Shown in pieces: positions 1 to 14,274 of a stretch of 64,000 bases of DNA. Position numbers and translations under genes: made by a program. Source of the stretch: Spirochaetia bacterium (GTDB taxonomy: Bacteria; Spirochaetota; Spirochaetia; Treponematales; Breznakiellaceae). Position 1 is the stretch's first letter; each line of letters opens with the position of its first letter. Location of the stretch: positions 8,388 to 72,387 of the forward strand of contig BNUU01000006.1 of the NCBI GenBank assembly GCA_025997595.1, read 5' to 3'. The notes beneath the pieces were generated by a model. It was not told the DNA's origin, made no database searches, and saw only the letters and a list, made by a program, of their open reading frames with translations.

Positions 1-1083
1 GTCTGTGTAGAGGGTGCCCTGGGCAAGGAAACAGGAATCCGGAAGGCCGAGGCGGGCCACTTCCCGCTCCTGTATGGTAATGAAAAGATCGCCGATGGCC
101 CTGCGCTTGGCCTCCGGTTCCTCAAGGCCCTTGAGGGCCTCAAGAAATTCTTCTTCGCACTGAATGATGTGAAGGTGCCTGGCGCCGAGTTTTTCCAGGG
201 CGGCCTTTACGGTTTTGGTTTCGTCCTTCCGCATGAGCCCGGTGTCCATGTACATCAAATGCACCTGATCGCTTTTCAGGGTTTTTAACAGGAGCGCCCC
301 GGCCACCGTGGAATCAACGCCACCTGAGATCAGCAGCAGTACCGGGTTATCCCCTACCCGCTTTGCGAGGGATGCACGGACCTCCTCCACGTACTGCTCC
401 ATGGTCCACCCGGCTGCTGCGCCGCAGACGCCGAACACAAAGGCTGAGAGAATCTTGGTCCCCCCTTCGCAGTGGGTTACTTCCGGGTGAAACTGAAGGC
501 CGAAGTAAGGCTTGGTATCGTGGATCACCACCGCGGGATATCCGGTGTCGCTGATCCCGTATTCGCGGAAACCGTCCGCAAGTGTCGTAAGGGTGTCGCC
601 GTGGCTCATCCAGGCGGTAAACGATGGGGCAAAACCGGCAAGGAATAGCGCAACCAAATTACTATTCACAGTATTACTGTTTTTAACATCACTGTTCGTA
701 GTGTTACTGTCATCAGCATTACTGTTTTTGTTATTAATCTTTACACCGATCCTGCCGTATTCCCGTTTCGGCAATGGCTCCACCTTGCCGCCCTGATCGT
801 GGTTCATGCGCTGGAGGCCGTAGCAGATCCCCAGCAGGGGGAGGCCGCAGGTGTAGATCTTCTGATCGGGAACGGCCCCTTCTTTGGTGTAGACCGATTC
901 GGGGGAACCGGAAAGGATGATACCGCGAACTTTGTCGGGGCCCTTACCATTGCTGTTGAGAATTTCATCGGTAAGGGGGGTGTCGCCGGGGATGACTTCA
1001 GAGTAGACACCCATGTCCCGGACGCGGCGGCCGATGAGCTGGGTGGTCTGGCTGCCGAAGTCCAGGACGATTATTTTATCCAT
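1..1083 (-). CDS. guaA: GMP synthase (glutamine-hydrolysing), C-terminus beyond window
   Basis: Converts XMP to GMP with ATP and glutamine, the last step of guanine nucleotide synthesis, in the cytoplasm. The frame opens with MDKIIVLDFGSQTTQLIGRR and stays open to the window edge, so the C-terminal part is missing. Visible are the class I glutamine amidotransferase nucleophile region GICYG, the QFHPEV histidine motif, and the ATP-pyrophosphatase P-loop SGGVDST near residue 253. Start: ATG at 1083, overlapping the purA stop as TAATG, so the two are translationally coupled. Oddity: about 22 residues rich in Asn and Ser (near residues 116-137) are inserted in the amidotransferase domain just before the WMSHGD motif; most GuaA proteins have a short loop there. 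Family call is secure. Confidence 0.95.
   Translation of the reverse strand, partial: MDKIIVLDFGSQTTQLIGRRVRDMGVYSEVIPGDTPLTDEILNSNGKGPDKVRGIILSGSPESVYTKEGAVPDQKIYTCGLPLLGICYGLQRMNHDQGGKVEPLPKREYGRIGVKINNKNSNADDSNTTNSDVKNSNTVNSNLVALFLAGFAPSFTAWMSHGDTLTTLADGFREYGISDTGYPAVVIHDTKPYFGLQFHPEVTHCEGGTKILSAFVFGVCGAAAGWTMEQYVEEVRASLAKRVGDNPVLLLISGGVDSTVAGALLLKTLKSDQVHLMYMDTGLMRKDETKTVKAALEKLGARHLHIIQCEEEFLEALKGLEEPEAKRRAIGDLFITIQEREVARLGLPDSCFLAQGTLYTD
660..738 (-). repeat. Low-complexity Asn/Ser-coding repeat inside guaA
   Basis: An AT-rich stretch of degenerate tandem units built on the core ATTACTGTT or GTTACTGT (plus strand) lies within guaA and is read as repeated Asn-Ser-Asn. It is in frame and falls between the EYGRIGVKI strand and the WMSHGD motif, which are normally close together. 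It looks like a slippage-type expansion in a surface loop. Confidence 0.7.
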
Positions 1084-2309
1084 TACTTTGTCCAGGGGCT
1101 TTTGCGAATAATAGTTGCCTTGCGGTCATAACCCACGGAAACAATGTCGATGGGGGTCTCGCAGAACCGCTCAATAAACTCGATGTACTCCATGGCCTCC
1201 ACGGGAAATTCTTCGTAGGTGAGGGCGTTTGCCAAAGATTTTTTCCAGCCGGGGAAGGAGCGCAGCACCGGCTCGGCGTTGTTGAGGTCTTCGATGGAGG
1301 CGGGGAAGTTTTCCACGATTTTGCCGCCGATGCGATAGGCGATGCAGGCCTTGATGTCCGCCAAGGTGTCGTAAACGTCAAGGTGGGTCATCACCAGTGA
1401 ATCAATGGAGTTGGTGAGGCAGGCGTAGCGGAGGGAAACCAGGTCCAGGTAGCCGCAGCGCCGGGGCCGCCCGGTGGTGACCCCGTATTCACGGCCGGTG
1501 TCCCGCACAAAATGGCAGAGCTCGTCCTCGGAATCGGGATCAAACTCACTGGGCAGGGGACCGTTTCCCACCCGGGTGGAATAGGCCTTGAAGACCCCCA
1601 AAACTTTGTCGATGGCCCGGGGGCCGATACAGCCGCCCACCGCCGCCCCGGCGGCGCAGGACATGCCGCTTGAAACATAGGGGTAGGTCCCCAGGTCAAG
1701 ATCGAGGAGGGTCCCCTGTGCGCCCTCAAAAAGGACCTGGTAGTTTTTACGGTGCATCAAATAAGAAGAAAGGTCGATGGACATGGCCTGCAGTTTTTCA
1801 ATATAGGGTTCAAGGAAGTCCCGGTCACCCTTGTCAAGTTCGGCGAGTTTTTCCTTCCAGGAAAGGTCCGCGATGCGGATGCCGTCCCGGTCGCTTTTCA
1901 TGGAATAGGTGATCCCGATACCCCGGCCCGTGGTGCCGATGGGCTTCTTCCGGGCGGCGTCCCGGTCCTTGTCAATCTGGATGTACCGGGGCAGCACGAT
2001 GTGGGCCCGGTCAGAAATAAAGACCCGCCCGTCCGTATCGATCCCCCGCTCATTCAGCATGGCGATTTCCTGAAAAAGGGCCACGGGGTCGATCACCATG
2101 CCGGCCCCCAGGATCACGATCTTGTCGGAATAAAAGACCCCCGAAGGAATCAGGTGCAGGGCGTACTGTTCACCGCCAATCACGATGGTGTGTCCCGCAT
2201 TGGCGCCCCCGGCATAACGGACGATTATCTGGGCCTCATTGGCCAGATAATCAACGATCTTTCCCTTCCCCTCATCACCCCATTGGGCGCCGATTACGAC
2301 TACTTTCAT
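1083..2309 (-). CDS. purA: Adenylosuccinate synthetase
   Basis: GTP-dependent ligation of aspartate to IMP, first committed step from IMP to AMP. The protein (408 aa, slightly shorter than the usual ~430) begins MKVVVIGAQWGDEGKGK, containing the GDEGKGK phosphate-binding loop with the catalytic Asp. NAGHTIV supplies the catalytic His, and TTGRGIG and the STRVGNGP motif follow. The start ATG at 2309 has a purine-rich AGG upstream and lies 17 nt after the guaB stop; the stop overlaps the guaA start. guaB-purA-guaA therefore form one operon holding both branches from IMP. Confidence 0.96.
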   Translation of the reverse strand: MKVVVIGAQWGDEGKGKIVDYLANEAQIIVRYAGGANAGHTIVIGGEQYALHLIPSGVFYSDKIVILGAGMVIDPVALFQEIAMLNERGIDTDGRVFISDRAHIVLPRYIQIDKDRDAARKKPIGTTGRGIGITYSMKSDRDGIRIADLSWKEKLAELDKGDRDFLEPYIEKLQAMSIDLSSYLMHRKNYQVLFEGAQGTLLDLDLGTYPYVSSGMSCAAGAAVGGCIGPRAIDKVLGVFKAYSTRVGNGPLPSEFDPDSEDELCHFVRDTGREYGVTTGRPRRCGYLDLVSLRYACLTNSIDSLVMTHLDVYDTLADIKACIAYRIGGKIVENFPASIEDLNNAEPVLRSFPGWKKSLANALTYEEFPVEAMEYIEFIERFCETPIDIVSVGYDRKATIIRKSPWTK

Positions 2310-2326
2310 CCGATACCTGCCTTTGC

Positions 2327-3763
2327 TTAGGACCTGGAATAGTTGGGCGCCTCCTGGGTGATGGACACATCATGGGCATGACTTTCCTTAAGGCCCGCTG
2401 CAGTTATCTTACAGAAATTCCGGTACTTCTTCAACTCGTCTATGGTCCTGCAGCCGCAATAGCCCATGCCCTTCCGCAGCCCCGAAACAAGCTGATTCAG
2501 GTATTCCCGCAGTTCCCCCTTGTAGGGCACCCGGCCTTCGATACCCTCGGGCACCGGGGTTTCGTCCTTGGACATCTGGTAGCGATCCCCGCTGCCATCG
2601 GCGATGGCGCCTATGCTCCCCATGCCCCGGTATTCCTTGTAGATCCGGCCGTCGAAAATAATTTCACTCCCCGGCGCCTCCTTGAGTCCGGCGAACAAAT
2701 TTCCGATCATCACCGTGCTGGCCCCCGCGCCGATGGCCTTGGTCACATCTCCGGAAAACTTGATCCCCCCGTCGGCGATGACGGGGATACCCGATTTGGC
2801 GGCTTCCTCGGCGCAATCCCACACTGCGGAAAACTGGGGCACCCCGACCCCCGCCACGATCCGGGTGGTACAGATTGATCCCGGCCCAATGCCAACCTTG
2901 ACCGCATCGGCCCCGGCATCGATGAGCCTGCGGGTTCCCTCTTTGGAAGCCACGTTCCCGCCGATAACGGGGACATTGAATTTCGACTTGATCCCCCGCA
3001 CCGCATCCATCACATTTTTTGAATCACCATGGGCGGTGTCCAGGACCACAAAATCGATCTTCGCATTTTGAAGAAGGGGCATACGTACCGGATAATCCTG
3101 GGGAGAAACCGCCGCTCCAACAATAAGCCGGCCCTGTTTGTCCGTGGCGGCCTGGGGGAAGCTGGCATGTTTTTCCATATCCTTTACGGTGATAAGCCCC
3201 GTGAGGCGGCCGTTGCCGTCCACCACGGGAAGCTTTTCGATCCGGTGCCTGCCGAATTTTTCACGGGCACTGGAAACCGATGGGGTCCCCTGCTCGGTCA
3301 CGGGATCTTTGGTCATTACATCCCGCACAGCGATGCTATCATCCTGACAGAACTTCAGATCCCGGCTGGTGATGATCCCCACCAAGATTCCATCCTTGTT
3401 CAACACCGGCATCCCCGAAAAATTGTAACGATCCCGAAGGTTCTTCACGTCCCTTACCAAAGCGTCATCTGTCACGGTGATCGGAGAATCAATAATCCAG
3501 TTGAGGTAGCGTTTCACATTTCCTGCCTGCCGCGCCTGCTCCTCGGGACTGAGGTTCCGGTGGATCACCCCCGCGCCCCCTTCCAGCGCAATGGCGATGG
3601 CAAGTTTTTCCTCGGTAACCGTATCCATGGCTGCGGAAATAATCGGCACATTCAGGTACACCCCGGTGCAGAGCATTGTTTTAACATCGCACTCCCTGGG
3701 GAGGATGTCAGAATAACCCGGCAGTAAAAGCACGTCATCGTAAGATAAAGCTTCGGTAAACAT
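2327..3763 (-). CDS. guaB: IMP dehydrogenase
   Basis: NAD-dependent oxidation of IMP to XMP, the rate-limiting step of guanine nucleotide synthesis. 478 aa, near the usual length. The N-terminal barrel strand ([17 protein letters not shown]) is followed by a tandem CBS (Bateman) domain at roughly residues 90-200. The active-site loop GPGSICTTR carries the catalytic Cys near residue 297. The flap region YRGMGSIGA and the later [12 protein letters not shown] segment follow. Start ATG at 3763 has an AAGGAG ribosome-binding site seven bases upstream. First gene of the guaB-purA-guaA operon. Confidence 0.97.
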   Translation of the reverse strand: MFTEALSYDDVLLLPGYSDILPRECDVKTMLCTGVYLNVPIISAAMDTVTEEKLAIAIALEGGAGVIHRNLSPEEQARQAGNVKRYLNWIIDSPITVTDDALVRDVKNLRDRYNFSGMPVLNKDGILVGIITSRDLKFCQDDSIAVRDVMTKDPVTEQGTPSVSSAREKFGRHRIEKLPVVDGNGRLTGLITVKDMEKHASFPQAATDKQGRLIVGAAVSPQDYPVRMPLLQNAKIDFVVLDTAHGDSKNVMDAVRGIKSKFNVPVIGGNVASKEGTRRLIDAGADAVKVGIGPGSICTTRIVAGVGVPQFSAVWDCAEEAAKSGIPVIADGGIKFSGDVTKAIGAGASTVMIGNLFAGLKEAPGSEIIFDGRIYKEYRGMGSIGAIADGSGDRYQMSKDETPVPEGIEGRVPYKGELREYLNQLVSGLRKGMGYCGCRTIDELKKYRNFCKITAAGLKESHAHDVSITQEAPNYSRS

Positions 3764-3804
3764 ATTATAACTCCTTCTAATTACTAATAATTAAGATTAA
3801 TATT

Positions 3805-3876
3805 AACCACAGAGGGCACAGAGGAAGATTAAAAATTCTCTGTGTCCTCTGTGCCTCCTCTGCGTTCTCTGTGGTT
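3805..3876. repeat. Imperfect inverted repeat of ACAGAG motifs between purB and guaB
   Basis: Left arm around AACCACAGAGGGCACAGAGG (3805-3824) pairs with a right arm ending TCTCTGTGGTT at 3876; the right arm carries an extra CTCTG unit. It fills much of the 125-bp gap between the purB stop and the guaB start. Such CACAGAG palindromes recur as intergenic repeats in many genomes. It may end purB transcription, but there is no clear U-tract. Confidence 0.6.
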
Positions 3877-3888
3877 GATCTTCTCTCT

Positions 3889-5367
3889 TCATTTCTTCTG
3901 CATTAAGACCCGGTATTTTACAGCAAGGGCCTTCGCCTTCTTTACCGCAAGCCCGTTGTACTGTTCCGGTTTTTCAAACCATGAAAGGGCATCCGTAGCA
4001 TTACTAACCAGTCCCAGTTCCGCCATCTTTTTTCCGATGCGGGAAAGGACTTCACTTTCGGCGGAAAGGGCCGCAGCAAAACTGAGGTTTTCTTTTTCAG
4101 CTTTCAGCGTAATCTTTCTGATTACCTCGTGGGCATCGGAGACGCCGCTTTCCGCCAGCAGTATATATGCGGGCTCCGCCAATACACCGCCGCTGATGCC
4201 GCCGGAACTTCCGGCGGAGCTCCCCCCGGATGCGTCACCCCGCAGATTTTTCAGGAGCCGCTCACGATCCGCGCCGAGTCCTTCGATGACCCCGGACATA
4301 CGGCTTATGGCAAGGCAGAAACCGGCCACATAGTCGGCGATGAAACGCTGGCTTGCGGAATTGGAAAGGTCCCGCTGGTGTTCGCTTATCTGGTCCATGA
4401 AGAAAGTCGTCACCCGGGGCATGAATGCCTTCCAGAGGCTTTTGACGTGCTCCGAATTCCAGGGGTTTCGTTTTTGGGGCATGGTGGATGAGCCCACCTG
4501 ATCCGCCGCGAAGCCTTCCCGCAGTTCCCCGATTTCACTGCGCTGCAAATTGCGGAGGTCGTCGGCAAGGTTGGCGATGATCCCAAAGGCCACGTTGAAT
4601 TCCAACAGCAACCGCAGAAGGTATTCAGGCTCCACCAGTTGGGTGGAATGTTCCGAGGGCTCAAGGCCCAATTCGGCAAGGTAGAGCCGTTCCAGTTCTT
4701 CCGGGTCCTTGACGATCATGCTGGTGGCGTTGTAGGCCCCTACCGCCCCGGCGAGCTTTCCCTTGAGCTCTGCCACAAGGCGCTCGATCTCCAGGATCGA
4801 CTTCCCCAGCCGGGAAACGTATTCCGCAATGGCAAAGCCCACGGTGATGGGCACCGCATGCTGGCCGTGGGTGCGGCCCACCTGCGGAGTGGCCGCCTCT
4901 TTTTCGGCAAAGTTGCAGAGGAGGATTTCCAGCTTTTTGAGATGGGGCAATACCACTTCACGGGTCACCCCCCGGATGCGGTACGAAAGGCTGGTATCCA
5001 GAATGTCCACGCTGGTTGCCCCCAGGTGCACCAGGGGGGCGGTTTCCACGGGGACCTTCCGTTTGATCACATTCACCAGTGCCCGGATATTGTGCCGGGT
5101 CTTTTCTTCCTCCGCGTAAACCTCCGCCGGATCAACCGCAGCAACGGCTTTTTCAAGCTCCGCCTTGAGGGCCGGTGTCAACGTACCCCGGACACTGAGG
5201 TGGGCGATCATCAGGGCGATCTCCGCCCTGACACAGGCCGCCACCGAGGCTTCCTCGGAGATCCAGGGAACCAGGGAATCAAAGAGGGCTTCTTCAGAAA
5301 TTGAATACCGGTGATCGATGGGGGAGATATTGCGGAAAATGTTACGAGACGCTATTGAGGCTTCCAT
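3889..5367 (-). CDS. purB: Adenylosuccinate lyase
   Basis: Cleaves adenylosuccinate to AMP and fumarate, and SAICAR to AICAR, in purine synthesis. 492 aa from ATG 5367 (a GTG at 5382 would add five residues); the protein then starts MEASIASRNIFRNISPIDHR. Fumarase/aspartase-superfamily signatures are clear: GRTHGQHAVPIT with the catalytic His, and the signature loop GSSTMPQKRNP. A glycine/serine-rich stretch (DASGGSSAGSSGGISGG) interrupts the C-terminal half and is not typical of the family. It lies just upstream of guaB in the same orientation, so IMP-to-AMP and IMP-to-GMP genes are clustered. Confidence 0.94.
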   Translation of the reverse strand: MEASIASRNIFRNISPIDHRYSISEEALFDSLVPWISEEASVAACVRAEIALMIAHLSVRGTLTPALKAELEKAVAAVDPAEVYAEEEKTRHNIRALVNVIKRKVPVETAPLVHLGATSVDILDTSLSYRIRGVTREVVLPHLKKLEILLCNFAEKEAATPQVGRTHGQHAVPITVGFAIAEYVSRLGKSILEIERLVAELKGKLAGAVGAYNATSMIVKDPEELERLYLAELGLEPSEHSTQLVEPEYLLRLLLEFNVAFGIIANLADDLRNLQRSEIGELREGFAADQVGSSTMPQKRNPWNSEHVKSLWKAFMPRVTTFFMDQISEHQRDLSNSASQRFIADYVAGFCLAISRMSGVIEGLGADRERLLKNLRGDASGGSSAGSSGGISGGVLAEPAYILLAESGVSDAHEVIRKITLKAEKENLSFAAALSAESEVLSRIGKKMAELGLVSNATDALSWFEKPEQYNGLAVKKAKALAVKYRVLMQKK

Positions 5368-5409
5368 GTTCAATACTGACACAAAGGCCGGCTAAATGTC
5401 AAGCTCTTA

Positions 5410-6057
5410 TCATTCCACCGGCGTTTTAAAAAGCGCAGTGAAAAGCTTGTCCCGGTTGATGTGGTACACGTAACGGAGGTGACATCCCAAATGGCCCGCG
5501 TCCATGCACCCTGGCCCCCATCGGCCAGTGATGGGTGTTGCCCCCAGCCAGATAATTACGATACGATCTTTTATTTCAGGCTTTATGAGCAGCGCCGACG
5601 CAACATTGGTGATGGTACCGATGGCGATCACATAGAGGGGGTTATCTTCAGAATAATGCATAGCCAGTCCCGCAAGGTTCCGGGCCGCAGAGGAATCCGC
5701 CGTTTCTGTCTCCGATGACAGGAATGCTGTTGAACCTTTTTTCACCAGCGATTTAAGATCGTCCCGCTTTAAGAGTAGACTTGTTCAATAACTGAAGTTA
5801 TTGAACAACTTTAGTGAAAGGGCCCGGATAATTTCTTCATAGCTTTTCTCCATACCATCACCGGGGTCGGATGATTTCTTGTTGAAAAAAGGCGCGGTAT
5901 GAATTGCCTTTAGCCTGAGCTTCCCGCCGGATTTGACAAGAAAAGACAAGGCGGATTGATCATCAATCTCGTTGTAGGTATCCGTGTCCAACACCACATC
6001 AACCACACCGGCGGGTTTGCGGAGCCACTGCAATAAACCTTCATTACCCTGCTCCAT
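5410..6057 (-). pseudogene. Nucleoside hydrolase pseudogene interrupted by a hairpin repeat
   Basis: Frame from ATG 6057 (with GGGAG upstream) encodes the N-terminus of a nucleoside hydrolase, including the metal-binding motif DTDTYNEIDDQ. It stops at a TGA (5785-5787) lying inside a short palindrome. The same frame resumes immediately after the palindrome (LLLKRDDLKSLVKKGS, then GTITNVASALL) and runs to 5410. The segment after IVIIWLGA jumps directly to a C-terminal-like end (YHINRDKLFTALF), so a large internal block is also missing: about 210 codons remain of the usual 310 or more. The insertion keeps the frame, so only the stop plus the deletion inactivate it. An intact paralogue-like gene lies at 22483-23403. 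Confidence 0.85.
5781..5808. repeat. Hairpin repeat inserted in the nucleoside hydrolase pseudogene
   Basis: Twelve-base perfect arms TTGTTCAATAAC (5781-5792) and GTTATTGAACAA (5797-5808) with a 4-base loop. The sequence resembles the intergenic hairpins at 36098-36134 and 36173-36202. It introduces a TGA stop in the reading frame of the host gene. Confidence 0.8.
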
Positions 6058-6148
6058 TTTGATTCTCCCTATCTTATACTATCACATTGAAGAATAAAAT
6101 TCTTTGCCGCAGTCTGTACTGATGCAAAAGCAAAACCTGGTATTCTGT

Positions 6149-6182
6149 AAAAGGCAAATTGTCTAATTTGGTTTTGCCTTTT
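6149..6182. terminator. Bidirectional hairpin downstream of the CRISPR array
   Basis: Arms AAAAGGCAAA (6149-6158) and TTTTGCCTTTT (6172-6182) with A- and T-rich ends. It lies 110 bases beyond the trailer repeat, in the direction in which the array is transcribed, and upstream of the nucleoside hydrolase pseudogene. It probably ends the pre-crRNA. The remainder of 6058-6291 shows no gene. Confidence 0.5.
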
Positions 6183-6291
6183 CGACAGACTTCTTGGTTT
6201 GGTCAAACATCTTAGTCAAACAAAGCCGCTTCCCAGATTTATTCCAAGAAATTATATAATCCACACTTGCGGATTCCAAGTCAGGTAAACT

Positions 6292-12003
<5,712 letters not shown>

Positions 12004-12219
12004 TTACATAACACTATATCCTTATCATACAACAAGTTAAAGCCCCATATTTGCGAACACCTGTATAATAGGTGTAAAAATACTCAAATTTCCCTTCTCT
12101 AACTTGTCAAAGACCTATCCCGTAAGGAGTTACAGTTTCCGCGAACCTGCCGGGGTATTCTGTGCCATTAGGGTTCGCAAAAATAGAAGACAGCCTGCAA
12201 AAGGCTGAAATGAGAGGAT
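12004..12219 (-). promoter_or_regulatory. CRISPR leader between cas2 and the array
   Basis: AT-rich 216 bp without a gene, between the cas2 stop and the first (newest) repeat. On the minus strand a possible promoter is TTAACT, 16 bases, TATAGT just before the first repeat. An inverted repeat GCGAACC (12141-12147) / GGTTCGC (12172-12178) lies in the cas2-proximal half. Being leader-adjacent, it is the expected site of spacer integration. The promoter assignment is tentative. Confidence 0.7.
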
Positions 12220-12510
12220 TTAGACGATTAATGGACTATCCACATCATAGGAAGGTTTTGCTCCCACGTGCTCTACCCGCCGTTTATAGTTAGCGCCAAG
12301 GTAATAATAGCGCAAACTATCTTTTTTATCATCTATGATCTTTTCAAGGATGTTTTTGAGCTGCACCCACTGAGCCGGATCGATGACGCATTCAAACACC
12401 GAATGCTGGACCCTCTGGCCATAGTTTGTACAGGCCTTTGCCACCTTTCGGAGTCGACCCGGGCCGCCGGGGCTGGTTACCATCACATCGTAGCTCACCA
12501 GAACCATCAT
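12220..12510 (-). CDS. cas2: CRISPR-associated endonuclease Cas2 (type I-C)
   Basis: Small dimeric ferredoxin-fold protein that bridges two Cas1 dimers in the spacer-integration complex. 96 aa from ATG 12510: MMVLVSYDVMV, with the conserved Asp after the first beta-strand (SYDV), then RRLRKVAK-type helix, QHSVFECVID and a C-terminal YYLGANYKRRVEHVG segment typical of I-C Cas2. Start chosen because GGAGGTGA lies just upstream; the longer frame to 12621 only reads the cas1 end in another frame. Four bases separate it from the cas1 stop. Last gene of the cas operon, adjacent to the leader. Confidence 0.95.
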   Translation of the reverse strand: MMVLVSYDVMVTSPGGPGRLRKVAKACTNYGQRVQHSVFECVIDPAQWVQLKNILEKIIDDKKDSLRYYYLGANYKRRVEHVGAKPSYDVDSPLIV

Positions 12511-12514
12511 AGCC

Positions 12515-13546
12515 TCACCTCCAGAAGAACGGTGGATATCCGTCAATATCACCACGGATATGACGGGCCAGCAAATTTGCCTGAATAAAAAAAAGCAGCC
12601 CAATGGGAACCGTTTCCTCAATATATGGATGAGTCACCTCATCCTGTTTGCGGTTCTGATATTCGGTGAGTACCGTTTTCCGAGTGGCATCATCCATAAT
12701 TACCGCGCCGCTTGCTGCTTTGGTGAATCCACTCTTGCCGATTTGACGCCGGTTGATAAGGGAAAGGACAAGCCGATCCGCAATAACCGGACGAAACTCC
12801 TCCATGATATCAAGAGCCAATCCCGGCCGACCGGGCCGGTCCCGGTGAAGGAATCCCACCGCAGGATCAAGGCCGACCGTTTCCAGAGCGGAACGTACAT
12901 CATGGGCAAGCAGGGTATAAATAAATGAAAGCAGGGCATTTACCTCGTCCAGGGGCGGCCGCCGGTTACGTTCGGTAAAAACAAAATCGGTTTTCTGTTC
13001 AATTATCAAATGATTGAATACTTTAAAATATTCCGCCGCCGCCTGTCCCTCAAAACCACGAACCTCATCGGTGCTCTCAGCCTTTGGAATCCGATCCATA
13101 ATCCGGTCAATCGCCGTAGAAGCAGCCTTCAATGCTGTTGCATCAACCTTGGCGGCATGATCCCGAATCGTCCGATTCATAACAATCCGGCAGTTTGCCA
13201 ATTTCCCGCTCACTACTTGTGCTGCAATCCGCCGGGTCGCCTCTTCATCATCAGCCATCCGGTACTGACGCCGTCGCAAAAGGACATTCCCGCTCACCGG
13301 TCCCCGTACCGATGCAAGAAATCGGCCGTGTTCACTTAAAAAAGACACCGCCACATCCCGCTCGGCACAGAATCCAAGCAGAAAGGGTGAACACAGCACA
13401 TTGCCGAAACATACAATACCGCCGATGGTATGAATGGGAATCTGCAACACCTTCTGCTTATCTTTCTCAATCACCACGGTTTCCCCTTCCTGATGAAGAT
13501 ACGCCCCCTGGGAACTTACATAAAGGGTATTAAGCAGCTTTCGCAT
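12515..13546 (-). CDS. cas1: CRISPR-associated integrase Cas1 (type I-C)
   Basis: Metal-dependent integrase that inserts new spacers at the leader end. 343 aa from ATG 13546 (MRKLLNTLYVSSQGAYLHQEG), preceded by GGGAG; an in-frame ATG at 13564 gives six extra residues and is less likely. The N-terminal beta-sandwich precedes the helical catalytic domain. Conserved elements visible are FEGQAAAEYF, NALLSFIYTLLAHD, the metal-ligand His in VGFLHRD and the acidic cluster LALDIMEEFRP. It sits between cas4 and cas2, the usual I-C adaptation order. Confidence 0.97.
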   Translation of the reverse strand: MRKLLNTLYVSSQGAYLHQEGETVVIEKDKQKVLQIPIHTIGGIVCFGNVLCSPFLLGFCAERDVAVSFLSEHGRFLASVRGPVSGNVLLRRRQYRMADDEEATRRIAAQVVSGKLANCRIVMNRTIRDHAAKVDATALKAASTAIDRIMDRIPKAESTDEVRGFEGQAAAEYFKVFNHLIIEQKTDFVFTERNRRPPLDEVNALLSFIYTLLAHDVRSALETVGLDPAVGFLHRDRPGRPGLALDIMEEFRPVIADRLVLSLINRRQIGKSGFTKAASGAVIMDDATRKTVLTEYQNRKQDEVTHPYIEETVPIGLLFFIQANLLARHIRGDIDGYPPFFWR

Positions 13547-13579
13547 TTCCGTTTCTCCCATCATACAAAAACGTAAATT

Positions 13580-14272
13580 TTATGATTCGTTTTTCTCGGC
13601 GGCACAGGTTTGTTTTACCAACCGCAGCTGGTTTTTGATAAAAGCATCAACCCTTTTGCTTTCTGCCCCGGTACTCCTAGGCATACAAATATCAGCAAGG
13701 GAACACCGGTCGCATTTCCGTTTATCATAATCAGCCGCCGGTGTTATACCGGCTTCTTCAATCGTTCTAATACGGTTGATCAAATCACAGGTTTTTTTCC
13801 GCAGCTCCGCATCCAGAATCACATCGCTTCGTCGGTGTTCCTGAAGATAATACAACTGCCCGGTTTCAATCACCATGCCGCGAACTTCAGTTCGAAACAT
13901 CTCCTCCAGGCACAGGGCCTGAGCGCAGATCTGCACCCGATCCACATCGTTCTCTTTTTCCCGGCCCCGTTTAAATTCAACCGGAGACACCCGCTTTACA
14001 CCGCCGTCATCAGAGAGCCATAGTTCTACCAGATCGCATTTTCCGATAAGCCCCAGCTCCAGTGACCGCACCGCCATATCGTATTCCTGCCGGAACAGGC
14101 GGCGGGATTCATGATGTTCCACATGAACCCGTTCGTGCAGTACCTTTCCTTCGGCGGTAAACTGATTTTCGGCCCATATCTGTTCCAAATGAATCAGCGC
14201 ATACTGCCGTTCACAGAACAGGACATGCTGCAATGCGGAAATCGGGATCAGGTCGTCTTCGGAGAAGGGCAT
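13580..14272 (-). CDS. cas4: CRISPR-associated exonuclease Cas4 (type I-C)
   Basis: RecB-family nuclease that trims prespacers and selects the PAM end during adaptation. 230 aa. Features in order: ISALQHVLFCERQYAL with the first cluster Cys, the PD-(D/E)XK core (KCDLVELW, then PVEFKRG supplying the catalytic Glu-x-Lys), the QICAQALCLEEM helix, and the C-terminal cluster CDRCSLADIC for a 4Fe-4S centre. It starts two bases after the stop of the YhcG-like gene, so it is translated from the same message. Spacer pairs in the array that keep a fixed PAM-proximal end agree with an active Cas4-dependent adaptation module. Confidence 0.95.
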   Translation of the reverse strand: MPFSEDDLIPISALQHVLFCERQYALIHLEQIWAENQFTAEGKVLHERVHVEHHESRRLFRQEYDMAVRSLELGLIGKCDLVELWLSDDGGVKRVSPVEFKRGREKENDVDRVQICAQALCLEEMFRTEVRGMVIETGQLYYLQEHRRSDVILDAELRKKTCDLINRIRTIEEAGITPAADYDKRKCDRCSLADICMPRSTGAESKRVDAFIKNQLRLVKQTCAAEKNES

Positions 14273-14274
14273 AA

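Noticed and set aside
4639..5304. A 221-codon plus-strand frame opposite purB
   Set aside because: Antisense to a complete adenylosuccinate lyase; no start signal and no motif.
12511..12621. The N-terminal extension of cas2 to 12621
   Set aside because: This part overlaps the cas1 3' end in another frame and encodes no Cas2 sequence; GGAGGTGA supports the start at 12510.
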